This document shows, piece by piece, positions 16,019 through 24,328 of a stretch of DNA of 33,927 nt. Below the pieces are notes generated by a model, which saw only the letters and a program-made list of their open reading frames with translations, was not told the DNA's origin and made no database searches. Each line of letters starts with the position of its first letter. Position 1 is the first letter of the stretch. The DNA comes from an uncultured Clostridia bacterium (lineage in GTDB: Bacteria; Bacillota_A; Clostridia; TANB77; CAG-508): NCBI GenBank assembly GCA_944393405.1, contig CALYAC010000016.1, positions 1 through 33,927 on the forward strand, written 5' to 3'. Both the position numbers and the translations under genes were made by a program.

Positions 16019-16909
16019 ATGATAGTAGGTCCAACAATTTGTATTTCTGGTGGAATTATAGATAAAGAAGATGCTAGAGAAATCAATGAAGATTTAGTTA
16101 TTAAAGGTAAAAATTATGCTATTTTGATGGACGGTGCAACAGGTCTTGGTGGTCCTAGATTAGAAAAAGGATTAACTAATGCTGAATGGTTTGTAAAAAC
16201 ATGTGGCACTTTCTTACAGGAAAACTTAAATAAAAGTCCTGATATAGACTTATCTGTTCTTATTAGAAATTGTATTATTTATGCAAAAGAAAAAATAAAA
16301 GAAATAGAAAATGAAAGAAATTTTTCCTTGCAACCACACGAAGAACCTTCATCAACAATTATATTAATAAGGGAATTTAGTGGAAAAACCGATATTCTTA
16401 CTTTAGGTGATTCTGTAACAATGATAAAAACTAAAGATAAAAAGTTCACTGTATTAAGGGATTTTAATTTATCAAAACTTGATAATCTAACATTAAATAA
16501 AATGCAAGAAATTGCAAAAGAAAGAGATATAAGTATTATTGAAGCTAGATATGAAGATGAAATAAAAGCCCAATTAATTAATAATAGGAACAAAAAGAAT
16601 TCTGGCAAGCCTGATGGATATTGGATTCTTAGCCTTAATGAAAAAATTATAGAAAATGCTAAACAATTACATATTCCATCAAATACTATAGAAAAAATAG
16701 TCTGTGTTAGTGATGGATTTAACTATAATATACTTGGATTAAATGAAGAAGAATTCTTTGAAAAATGTTTACCATATACTATTAATACATTAGCAAATAA
16801 GATTACAGAATTAGAAGAATTAGATTCGAATTGTAATAATTATCCTAGATTTAAAAAAAGAGATGATTGTTCAGGTTTTATATGGATTCCTGATTTTAAA
16901 CATCATTAA
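16019..16909 (+). CDS. PP2C-type protein phosphatase-like protein
   Basis: This 296-aa cytosolic protein has scattered PP2C signatures in the right order: REINEDLVI, MDGATGLGG, SSTIILI, LGDSVTMI, CVSDGF and KRDDCSGFIW, so the metal-binding aspartates seem intact. It should remove phosphate from Ser/Thr or act as a regulatory homologue. There is no kinase next to it. An insert of roughly 60 residues rich in Lys and Asn lies between the GDS and SDG motifs. It is a single gene with its own promoter and a bidirectional terminator. Confidence 0.72.
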   Translation: MIVGPTICISGGIIDKEDAREINEDLVIKGKNYAILMDGATGLGGPRLEKGLTNAEWFVKTCGTFLQENLNKSPDIDLSVLIRNCIIYAKEKIKEIENERNFSLQPHEEPSSTIILIREFSGKTDILTLGDSVTMIKTKDKKFTVLRDFNLSKLDNLTLNKMQEIAKERDISIIEARYEDEIKAQLINNRNKKNSGKPDGYWILSLNEKIIENAKQLHIPSNTIEKIVCVSDGFNYNILGLNEEEFFEKCLPYTINTLANKITELEELDSNCNNYPRFKKRDDCSGFIWIPDFKHH

Positions 16910-16928
16910 TATATAAATAATTAATAAA

Positions 16929-16990
16929 ACAAAGTGCACTTAAATATTAGTTAATTAAATTTTTAACATTTAAGATGCACTTTTATTTTT
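16929..16990. terminator. Bidirectional terminator
   Basis: AAAGTGCACTTAAAT pairs with ATTTAAGATGCACTTTT across an AT-rich loop, followed by a T run. It separates the convergent PP2C-like and glycosyltransferase genes. Confidence 0.7.
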
Positions 16991-18030
16991 CTATATATTT
17001 ATTTAAAATATTAAGTAAATCTCTTGCTGATTTTTCCCAACTATATTTATTTAATGTAGTATTACTATCCTTTACTTTGCCTTTTAAAATTTCTTCTAAA
17101 TTTACTTTTGGATCATATGGATTTATATAATATACTGTATCTCCATATATTTCCCTTATTGCTGGAATATCAGAAACTATTACTTTTGTATTTACTGCCA
17201 TTGCTTCAAGCGGAGGTATTCCAAATCCTTCATATAATGTTGGATATAGTAATGCTTCTGCATTTTTTATGACTGTTTTCATTTCCTCATCATTTAAATA
17301 TCCTAAATATTTAACATTGTCTGTAGATTCTATTCCTATTTTTTTATATACTTTCTCAGAATTTTTAAATCCAGAAATTAAAAATATATAATTTGGGTTA
17401 TTTTTCGCAGTTTCTATTACCCATCTCATATTTTTATGTTTTGTCAATGTTCCCATAGAAAAAAAGTATTTATTTTCTTTTGTAATTTCTTTTATCTTTT
17501 TTAATATTTCTTTATCTTCTTTTACATTATTAATATGTTGCCATCCATTATATGTAACATGTATGCTTTCTTCGTTTATATTATAGTATTGTGCAATTTC
17601 TTTTCTTGAAAACTTTGATACTGTTATAAGGTCTTTACACGCCTTTACTGTTCTCCTATGAAGTATTTTATACCATACATAATTTAGAAAACTAAAATTT
17701 TTTCTATTTTTTAACAAATTTATATCATGAATACATACAATTCCGAGGATTTACCATTGGAGCAGTATTTCCTAAGTTTAAACTTATTGCTTTATTTTTA
17801 TAGACATATCTAGGAAATTCTATTTGTTCCCACAATATTCCTTTTAATTTTCCATACTTTTTAACTTTTATATTCTTAAATTTTGGCATAGAAGCATTTT
17901 TTGGAACTATCACTTCTACAATATCTGGCTTAACTATTTTATCTAACTCTTTTACTATCTCTATTTGATACCTTTGTACACCGCTAATATATTTTTTACT
18001 ATATACTTTCCCATTTATTATTATTTTCAA
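16983..18030 (-). CDS. GT4 glycosyltransferase read through a +1 frameshift
   Basis: Read as one frame-shifted gene it gives 348 aa, a normal length for GT4 enzymes that add sugars to cell-surface glycans. The first frame (start TTG 18030, five bases after GGAGG) runs through NTAPMVNP and then stops five codons later. The second frame continues GIVCIHDINLLKNRKN, and later carries the donor-site EGFGIPPLEAMA. The join is CCT CGG A at 17743-17748: skipping one C gives NPGIVCIHD, a natural GT4 sequence. It is either a programmed +1 frameshift or a simple frameshift mutation; the shared motif with two other genes favours the first. Confidence 0.72.
17740..17748 (-). other. +1 frameshift site CCU CGG A in the GT4 gene
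   Basis: Minus-strand codons are AAT CCT CGG AAT, with a stop five codons later. Skipping the C of CGG restores CCT GGA ATT GTA. The frame-0 A-site codon is CGG (17743-17745). Confidence 0.75.
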
Positions 18031-18117
18031 AGTTTCCTCCACTTTTATAATAACTGATTTTTTTATGAATAAAATATATCATAAAGTTTTATGTAATACA
18101 ACTAAAAGATATTATTA

Positions 18118-18142
18118 AACTCCTATATAATATATAGGAGTT
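18118..18142. terminator. Terminator of the cotJ operon
   Basis: AACTCCTATAT pairs with ATATAGGAGTT around a 3-nt loop, just downstream of cotJC on the minus strand. A T run follows on the plus strand, so it can work in both directions. Confidence 0.65.
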
Positions 18143-18157
18143 GTTTTTATATTTTAT

Positions 18158-18769
18158 TTAATTACATTCACAATCATTTTTACTCATGTTCCTCATATAA
18201 AATTTCTTTTCTGCAAGTTTATCTTGCACTCCTCGAAGTGCTTCTCCAAATCTTTGGAAGTGAACTACTTCTCTCTCACGTAAGAATTTAAGTGGATCTA
18301 ATACGTCAGGATCATCTCTACATAAATCTATTAGTTTCTCATAAGTTGCCCTTGCTTTCTGTTCTGCTGCTAAGTCCTCTTGTAAATTTGCTATTGGATC
18401 TCCTTTACAAGCTATATATGCTGCAGTCCAAGGTGTTCCAGCTGCACTTTGAGGATATACATCTACGCCATGATCTGTATAGTATGCTCCAAGCCCAGCT
18501 TTTTCTATTTCTTCTATTGAAGCTCCATCTGTCAATTGATGAACTATAGTCCCTACCATTTCCAAATGAGCTAACTCTTCAGTTCCTATATCATTTAATA
18601 CTGCTTTTGATTTTTGATCAGGCATTCCAAATCTCTGAGATAAATATCTAAGAGAAGCAGCAAGTTCTCCATCTGGACCACCATATTGAGAAATTATAAA
18701 TTTTGCAAGTTTTGGATTAGGACATTTTATATTTATAGGGTATTGTAATACTTTATTATAAGTCCACAT
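18158..18769 (-). CDS. cotJC: Spore coat protein CotJC, Mn-catalase-like
   Basis: This 203-aa protein of the inner spore coat belongs to the manganese catalase superfamily. I start it at ATG 18769, preceded by AAAGGAGTG; a GTG three codons earlier is an alternative. The di-metal glutamates and histidines are present in GELAASLRYLSQRF, GTEELAHLEMVG, DLAAEQKARATYE and REREVVHFQRFGEAL. It is the last gene of cotJABC and overlaps the cotJB end by 14 bp. Expression in the mother cell during sporulation is expected. Confidence 0.93.
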   Translation of the reverse strand: MWTYNKVLQYPINIKCPNPKLAKFIISQYGGPDGELAASLRYLSQRFGMPDQKSKAVLNDIGTEELAHLEMVGTIVHQLTDGASIEEIEKAGLGAYYTDHGVDVYPQSAAGTPWTAAYIACKGDPIANLQEDLAAEQKARATYEKLIDLCRDDPDVLDPLKFLREREVVHFQRFGEALRGVQDKLAEKKFYMRNMSKNDCECN

Positions 18770-19184
18770 TAAAATCACTCCTTTCCCATGGCCATGGTTC
18801 TTCTAGCCATCTCCATTTATTACATGGAAAATAAATATCAAGTGGTCCAAATATTCTTTGATACTTATCTTTTACATTCTTTAATCTATTTGCATACTCT
18901 CTGTGTAAACAAAGTGCTTTCTGATCATTTGGATGTGTGTCTAAATATTCAGCTATATCTACTACAGCAAAATTTAAACATTTTATTTCCTTCATCATTT
19001 TTTCTCTTACTCTATTCCTGTTTTGCATACATTCCATTTCATTTTTACTATTACAACAATTCATATCATCCATTAAGCTTGAAGCAGTATTATATCCAAA
19101 AGCAGCATTTATTCCTTGAGGAATATATTTACATTCATTTTCATTATCACACATACAATTTCTATTCTCTTCGTTTTCTTCCAT
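18756..19184 (-). CDS. cotJB: Spore coat protein CotJB with Cys-rich extension
   Basis: This 142-aa protein has CotJB in its last 85 residues: EIKCLNFAVVDIAEYLDTHP, then YQRIFGPLDIYFPCNKWRWL and EEPWPWER. Normal CotJB is about 87 residues long. Here 55-60 additional residues, with seven cysteines and many Asn and Glu, precede it. The ATG overlaps the cotJA stop by one base (TAATG), so the start is well supported and the extension is probably real. Cross-linking through these cysteines in the coat is possible. Confidence 0.88.
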   Translation of the reverse strand: MEENEENRNCMCDNENECKYIPQGINAAFGYNTASSLMDDMNCCNSKNEMECMQNRNRVREKMMKEIKCLNFAVVDIAEYLDTHPNDQKALCLHREYANRLKNVKDKYQRIFGPLDIYFPCNKWRWLEEPWPWERSDFNVDL

Positions 19185-19540
19185 TAACCATTACACCCCT
19201 CTCCAATATTATTTCTATTTTTTAAATAATTTATAAATTGCATACTTTGACATGGTTCATATGGGCTAACTAGTTCTGGAAAGATTGTTCCATTTTTTAA
19301 TCCACAACATGGTGTAAAAGTCTTATTCATTGTTTGAATTGGTACATAACTTTGTGCAAGCATTGGATTACTTGGAAATACGTTATATTCTTCATCAAAT
19401 CCACATTGGCAAGACTCTTTTTTTGCCATACAATCATCACAATTGCAATTTGTATGCATTTCATTAGTATAATCAGCACATACATCTTCTAATACTTTAT
19501 TATTAGAATTCATGCAATTACATCCTCTGAATCTATACAT
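19184..19540 (-). CDS. cotJA: Spore coat protein CotJA-like with Cys-rich N-terminus
   Basis: This 118-aa protein starts at ATG 19540, with AGGAGGAAATA in front. Its C-terminal half carries the CotJA pattern: PMLAQSYVPIQTMNKTF, then NGTIFPELVSPYEPCQ. The first 50 residues are an extension with about ten cysteines (GCNCMN, NCNCDDC, SCQCGF) that standard CotJA lacks. It leads the cotJABC operon. CotJA and CotJC are thought to interact in the coat. Confidence 0.82.
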   Translation of the reverse strand: MYRFRGCNCMNSNNKVLEDVCADYTNEMHTNCNCDDCMAKKESCQCGFDEEYNVFPSNPMLAQSYVPIQTMNKTFTPCCGLKNGTIFPELVSPYEPCQSMQFINYLKNRNNIGEGCNG

Positions 19541-19614
19541 ATTATTTCCTCCTATCATAAAGTTATATTATATAATATGTATAAATTATGTATACTGTCA
19601 CTTATTTATAAAAA

Positions 19615-19657
19615 AATAAAAGTATAGAAAGATAAAAAATCTTTTTATACTTTTATT
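19615..19657 (-). terminator. Terminator of pyruvate kinase
   Basis: AATAAAAGTATAGAAAGAT pairs with ATCTTTTTATACTTTTATT around AAAAA, directly after the pyk stop. The structure is long and almost perfect. Confidence 0.8.
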
Positions 19658-19677
19658 ATATTTATTTTCTTATTATT

Positions 19678-21117
19678 TTATTCAACTCTTAATATTCCAC
19701 CAATAGTCTTATTCATTTCAGAGTTTTGTTTTGCAAGTATTGAAGCTCCACCTGCTATAGCTATTAATTCACCTTTATGTAATATTCCAACTTCTTTAGC
19801 TTTTTCAACACCTGCTTGTATCATATCATCAATATTATCTTTTTCTTCTACTAAGATTGGATGAACATTAACTACTAATGCTAATTGTTTACTTACTTCT
19901 TCATTTGCAGTAATAGCATAAATTGGGCATTTTGGCATAAATCCTGCTAAATTCATTGCTGTTCTTCCTGTATTTGTATAAGCAAATATTGCTTTTGTAT
20001 CTAAGTTCATTGCTGTCATACATGTAGAATAATTTAAATTAAATTCATAATCTTTTTCAACCATTGGAAATTCTTTTCTTTTAAATCTCTTCCAATATTT
20101 AATAGAATCTTCTATAGATCTTGCTATTTTATCCATTGTTTTTACACATTCAATTGGATATTTTCCTGCTGCTGATTCTGCTGAAAGCATTATAGCACTA
20201 GTTTGATCATATATAGCATTTGCAACATCACTTACTTCTGCTCTAGTTGGTCTTGGATTTGTAACCATTGATTCAAGCATTTGTGTTGCAGTAACAACTA
20301 TTTTTCCTGCTCTACCACATTTTTTAATAAATTCTTTTTGTCTAATTGGAACTTCTTCCATTGGAATTTCAACACCTAAATCTCCTCTGGCAACCATAAT
20401 ACCATCAGAAACTTCTAGTATTTTATCAAAATTCTCAATTCCTTCTCTATTTTCTATTTTAGATATAACTTTTATATATTCTCCACCATTATCTTTTAAA
20501 ACTTTCTTTATATTTAAAACATCTTCTGGTTTTCTTATGAAAGAAGCTGCTATATAATCAAATCCATTTTTTATACCAAATAATATATCTGATTTATCTT
20601 TATCAGTCATACTTGGTAATTGTATCTTTGAGTTAGGAATATTTATACTCTTTCTGTTTGATAATTTTCCACCATTTTGAACTCTACAAACTACATCTTT
20701 TCCATCTATTTTTTCAACTATTACTTCTATTAATCCATCATTAATTAGAATTCTTGTTCCTACTGTAACCTCATTGTATAAGTTTTTATATGTAACTGAA
20801 ACTCTTGTATTGTCACCATCATTAATGTCTTCATTTAATAAAGTAAATAAATCACCTTCTTTTAAATAAGCTTCACCTGTAGCAAATTTTCCAATTCTTA
20901 TTTCTGGTCCTTTTGTATCAAGAAGCATTGCAACTGGTAAACCTACATTTTTTCTAGCTCTTTTAAATGTTTCAATTCTTGCTCCTTGTTCTTCATAATC
21001 ACCATGTGAAAAATTAAATCTAGCAACATTCATTCCTGCTTTGATTAATCCTTCCATCATTTCTTGTTCATCTACTGCTGGTCCTAAAGTACAAATAATT
21101 TTTGTTTTTCTTGGCAT
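19678..21117 (-). CDS. pyk: Pyruvate kinase
   Basis: This 479-aa glycolytic enzyme makes pyruvate and ATP from PEP and ADP. The start ATG 21117 gives the family N-terminus MPRKTKIICTLGP and has AAAGGAA upstream. NFSHGDYEEQ, VISKIENREGIENFD with the active-site Lys/Glu, MVARGDLGVEIP and TATQMLESM are all present. The C-terminal regulatory domain is complete. The extra PEP-utilising domain found in Bacillus and some clostridial enzymes is absent. It has its own terminator. Confidence 0.96.
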   Translation of the reverse strand: MPRKTKIICTLGPAVDEQEMMEGLIKAGMNVARFNFSHGDYEEQGARIETFKRARKNVGLPVAMLLDTKGPEIRIGKFATGEAYLKEGDLFTLLNEDINDGDNTRVSVTYKNLYNEVTVGTRILINDGLIEVIVEKIDGKDVVCRVQNGGKLSNRKSINIPNSKIQLPSMTDKDKSDILFGIKNGFDYIAASFIRKPEDVLNIKKVLKDNGGEYIKVISKIENREGIENFDKILEVSDGIMVARGDLGVEIPMEEVPIRQKEFIKKCGRAGKIVVTATQMLESMVTNPRPTRAEVSDVANAIYDQTSAIMLSAESAAGKYPIECVKTMDKIARSIEDSIKYWKRFKRKEFPMVEKDYEFNLNYSTCMTAMNLDTKAIFAYTNTGRTAMNLAGFMPKCPIYAITANEEVSKQLALVVNVHPILVEEKDNIDDMIQAGVEKAKEVGILHKGELIAIAGGASILAKQNSEMNKTIGGILRVE

Positions 21118-21170
21118 ATAAATCAATTCCTTTCTTAATATTTAATCAATCTTATCTATTATATCATATG

Positions 21171-22154
21171 TTATAATAAATTTCTAGGTTTATTTAAATT
21201 TTTATTTGTTTCTTTTTCCTCATTATATCTGTCTATAAAATATAAAGGTCTTTGTTTCGTTTCGTAAAATGCTCTACCCAAGTATTCTCCTATTACTCCT
21301 AAGAATATCAGTTGAATTCCTCCTAAGAACAATATAACTACCATTGTTGACGCATATCCTGGCACATCTACTCCAGATACTATGGTTTTTATAATTATAT
21401 ATATCATATATATAAATCCTACTATAGAAACTAATACTCCCAAAATAGCTGACCATCTTAATGGAGATGTAGTAAAAGATGTGATTCCATCTATTGATAA
21501 ATTTATTAGTTTTCTATAATTCCATTTTGTCTTACCTGCTGCTCTAGGCTGTCTATCATACAAAATCTCTTTTTTATTATATCCAATCCAACTAAATAAT
21601 CCTTTTGTATATCTTTGTGATTCTCTTAATGATTTTAATGCTTCTACACATCTTCTATCTAATAGCCTAAAGTCTCCTGTGTCTTTTTGTATCTGAATCT
21701 TAGTAAATGCTTGTAATACTTTATAGTACATAGTTGATGTAAATTTTTTCAGCCAAGTTTCACCTTTTCTTGACTTCCTTTTTGCATAAACATCGTCATA
21801 TCCTTCTTCCCAGTACTTAATCATTTCTGGTATTAACTCTGGTGGATCTTGAAGGTCAGCATCAATTATAATTACAGCATCACCTTTGCAATAATCTAGT
21901 CCTGCTATCATTGCTGTTTCTTTACCAAAATTTCTTGATAAACTTAAATAGCATACTCTTTTGTCTTTTTCTCTAATCTCTTGCATTAATTTTAATGTGT
22001 TATCAGAACTTCCATCATTTACTAGTAATATTTCAAAATCGTATTTTGGAATATCATCCATTAGTTTTTTCAGCCTCTCGTATAGCATATCTAATACTTC
22101 TTGTTCATTGTATGCTGGTACTAATATTGTTATTAGTTTTTTTTCTTCATTCAT
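21171..22154 (-). CDS. GT2 glycosyltransferase, GtrB/DPM1-like
   Basis: This is a 327-aa membrane enzyme that probably moves a hexose from a nucleotide sugar to undecaprenyl phosphate. The GT2 start LVPAYNEQEVLDMLYERL, LVNDGSSDNT and the metal-binding DADLQDPPE are visible, as are QRYTKGLFSWIGY and a DRQPRAAGKTKW amphipathic stretch. Two TM segments (about 232-257 and 270-292) end the protein, as in GtrB. It is near pyk but with a 45-bp gap and no shared function. Confidence 0.88.
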   Translation of the reverse strand: MNEEKKLITILVPAYNEQEVLDMLYERLKKLMDDIPKYDFEILLVNDGSSDNTLKLMQEIREKDKRVCYLSLSRNFGKETAMIAGLDYCKGDAVIIIDADLQDPPELIPEMIKYWEEGYDDVYAKRKSRKGETWLKKFTSTMYYKVLQAFTKIQIQKDTGDFRLLDRRCVEALKSLRESQRYTKGLFSWIGYNKKEILYDRQPRAAGKTKWNYRKLINLSIDGITSFTTSPLRWSAILGVLVSIVGFIYMIYIIIKTIVSGVDVPGYASTMVVILFLGGIQLIFLGVIGEYLGRAFYETKQRPLYFIDRYNEEKETNKNLNKPRNLL

Positions 22155-22223
22155 TACTAATCTACTATCCTTTCATATTTTAACGCATATATTTTACCAC
22201 AAATATTTTGAATAGTAAATATA

Positions 22224-23069
22224 TTACTTACTTATTTTCATTTCATTTATTTTTCTATATGTTCTACATATGTTGCAATCATTACATATTTTTACTCTAT
22301 CTTCAAATATTAATTTTAATGTATTAATAAATTCATCATTTTTATCTATAATATGAATTTCTATTTTGCTTGGTAATATACTAAGTAATGTATTTAAGGC
22401 AATGTCATTCGAAGAAAAACTTATATCTGATAAATATTGTATAGTATTTATATTATTATCTAATTTAATAAAGTTTTTTTCTTCATCTAATAAAATAGAT
22501 TCTCCATTTACATAAACTAAGTGAATTAATTTTGTATTAGCCTTTGATGAATTAACATATATTTTTAATAAACTAATAAATTCTTTATATTCTTTTTCTA
22601 TTATATATTGATTAACTCCTAAATCCACAATATTATCTATTCTTTTTATATAATCATTCAATCTAAAATTTACTATTCCATCTATATATATTCTTTTATT
22701 CTCTTTTATATATTTTTTTATGTTTATAAATAGATTCTCAAAAATTTCTTCTCTTTGTTCATCTAAAAAGTTTAAACAATTATCATATATTAGTAATTTT
22801 TCATTTGTTTCAAAATAAAAATAATTTACATTAATAATTTTCTTTATTATCTTTTCTTCATAAAAATCTATAATTATGTTTGTAACTATGTCACAAACTA
22901 TATTGTCAAAACTTTCAATATCATCTTCTAAATAATGCATAATAAAATTTTCATATTTACAAAATGATTTATTACAATAATATATATTAGCAAAATTTAA
23001 TATTTTAAATTTATTTAGTAGATATTTTATTATCTGATTATTATTAGTTTTAATACAATATGATTTCAT
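22224..23069 (-). CDS. ytxC: Putative sporulation protein YtxC
   Basis: This 281-aa protein resembles the YtxC family, found in endospore formers but without known biochemistry. The diagnostic stretch is IDGIVNFRLNDYIKRIDNIV, followed by VNQYIIEKEYKEFISLLKIYV. The N-terminal half is hydrophobic-to-charged and very rich in Ile, Asn and Lys. Three cysteines cluster near the end (CNDCNIC). It is monocistronic or last in a unit; sporulation control is assumed from the family. Confidence 0.75.
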   Translation of the reverse strand: MKSYCIKTNNNQIIKYLLNKFKILNFANIYYCNKSFCKYENFIMHYLEDDIESFDNIVCDIVTNIIIDFYEEKIIKKIINVNYFYFETNEKLLIYDNCLNFLDEQREEIFENLFINIKKYIKENKRIYIDGIVNFRLNDYIKRIDNIVDLGVNQYIIEKEYKEFISLLKIYVNSSKANTKLIHLVYVNGESILLDEEKNFIKLDNNINTIQYLSDISFSSNDIALNTLLSILPSKIEIHIIDKNDEFINTLKLIFEDRVKICNDCNICRTYRKINEMKISK

Positions 23070-23158
23070 ATAGTATTTTCCCCTTTCTATAATTTATATT
23101 ATCTACTAAATATCTATTAGATATACATATTTTATTCTTATTAATATAAAAACGTGAT

Positions 23159-23188
23159 AAAGGACATATTATTAAAATTATGTCCTTT
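23159..23188 (-). terminator. Terminator of the rhodanese gene
   Basis: AAAGGACATA (23159-23168) pairs with TATGTCCTTT (23179-23188), 6 bp after the stop at 23194, and a T run follows on the minus strand. Confidence 0.65.
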
Positions 23189-23193
23189 AATTA

Positions 23194-23535
23194 TTATTTT
23201 ATCCATAAATTATCAATTCCATTTTTTAAAACATATACATTTGTATATCCCATTTTATTTAATATTTCTTTAGCTTTTCTACTTCTATATCCACTACTAC
23301 AATAAATTATAATATTTTTTTCTTTGTTTTTAACTATTTTCTCTATTTCATTTTGTATATTATATACATTAATATTGATTGCTCCATTTAAATGACCTTC
23401 TTCATATTCTTGATTACTTCTTACATCAATTAAAATTATTTGACTATTTTTTGTTAATTCTTTAAAAAAATCATATGATATTTCATTATTATTTTTTATG
23501 CTCCTATACAATATTTGCTTCATTTTTCTAAACAT
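23194..23535 (-). CDS. Rhodanese-like sulfurtransferase
   Basis: This is a 113-aa single rhodanese domain. ILIDVRSNQEYEEGHLNGAI gives the core, and the active-site loop CSSGYRS with its persulfide cysteine is intact (about residue 82). The C-terminus MGYTNVYVLKNGIDNLW is standard for the fold. The start ATG 23535 follows AAGAAGGTGAT. It could transfer sulfur or act in cyanide detoxification; the partner is unknown. Strong hairpins on both sides make it a single-gene unit. Confidence 0.88.
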   Translation of the reverse strand: MFRKMKQILYRSIKNNNEISYDFFKELTKNSQIILIDVRSNQEYEEGHLNGAININVYNIQNEIEKIVKNKEKNIIIYCSSGYRSRKAKEILNKMGYTNVYVLKNGIDNLWIK

Positions 23536-23561
23536 CAAATATCACCTTCTTAATTTAAAAT

Positions 23562-23604
23562 AAAAAAGATATTATTAATATATAATACTAATAATATCTT
23601 TTTT
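23562..23604 (-). terminator. Terminator of the secDF unit
   Basis: AAAAAAGATATTATTA pairs with TAATAATATCTTTTTT, 14 bp after the secF stop. Both outer arms are homopolymeric, so it can end transcription in either direction. Confidence 0.75.
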
Positions 23605-23617
23605 GGTTAATTATTAT

Positions 23618-24295
23618 TTAGATACTTTTTGAAGCTTTTTTATTCTTAGCTTCTAATTCAAATTGTGATAATTTTTTCTCATTTAAAAATCCTAAAATAG
23701 TTAACACTACGACTAACACTAATAGTCCTATAGGAATAACCATTCTATTTATAGGGAATCTAGTTATTGCTATTATGCTAAGTAAAGTTAGTTCTGTTGC
23801 CAATATAGATAATATATATGTTATTATTGTCTTTACAATTCCTAACTTTTTATATCTAATTGCTACAAATATCAATATTATAACCATACTAATTGCTATA
23901 CTATATACATATGGCATAATTATGCTTGATAATTTTATCTTAGGATTATGTGTTATTTCTATGTCTTCTACACTATTTTCTATAGAATATTTTTCATTTA
24001 TTTTGTTATTTAACTCTTCAACTTTTGAATTTAATTCATCCTCTGATAAAGTATCTGGAATTTTTATTGAAACCATATCTTCAAATAGTTCAATTTCTTG
24101 TATTATTATTCTATTATCTCCGAAAACACTCTTTGCAATATCTTTTATGTCATTTTTTTCAAAAGTTTTTCCTATATAAACATCGATTTCTACATTTTTA
24201 CTATATATTATATCTGCTTTTAGTCCAATTGTTGCTATAACTACAATTCCTGCAATTATTATACAAGTTAAAATTGCATACATTATTTTTTTCAT
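23618..24295 (-). CDS. secF: Degenerate SecF-like protein
   Basis: This 225-aa membrane protein follows secD by 33 bp. One N-terminal TM segment (about 7-27), a 90-residue outer domain and three or so further TM segments (from about residue 125) give a shortened SecF layout; SecF usually has six TM segments and about 300 residues. The conserved FDRIRE and GASIRT-type motifs are not visible. The call rests mainly on its position and on the EIDVYIGKTFEKNDIKDIAK outer domain. I start it at ATG 24295, after AAAGGA; a GTT TTC GGA in this gene is the frameshift heptamer in a different phase, and no frameshift occurs there. Confidence 0.65.
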   Translation of the reverse strand: MKKIMYAILTCIIIAGIVVIATIGLKADIIYSKNVEIDVYIGKTFEKNDIKDIAKSVFGDNRIIIQEIELFEDMVSIKIPDTLSEDELNSKVEELNNKINEKYSIENSVEDIEITHNPKIKLSSIIMPYVYSIAISMVIILIFVAIRYKKLGIVKTIITYILSILATELTLLSIIAITRFPINRMVIPIGLLVLVVVLTILGFLNEKKLSQFELEAKNKKASKSI

Positions 24296-24328
24296 TTTTA
24301 ATATCAATCCTTTCCTATTTAGTATTAA

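Noticed and set aside
24116..24126. TTTTCGGA inside secF
   Set aside because: It is read as GTT TTC GGA, so CGG is not a codon there, and the frame stays open. It serves as a control for the frameshift motif.
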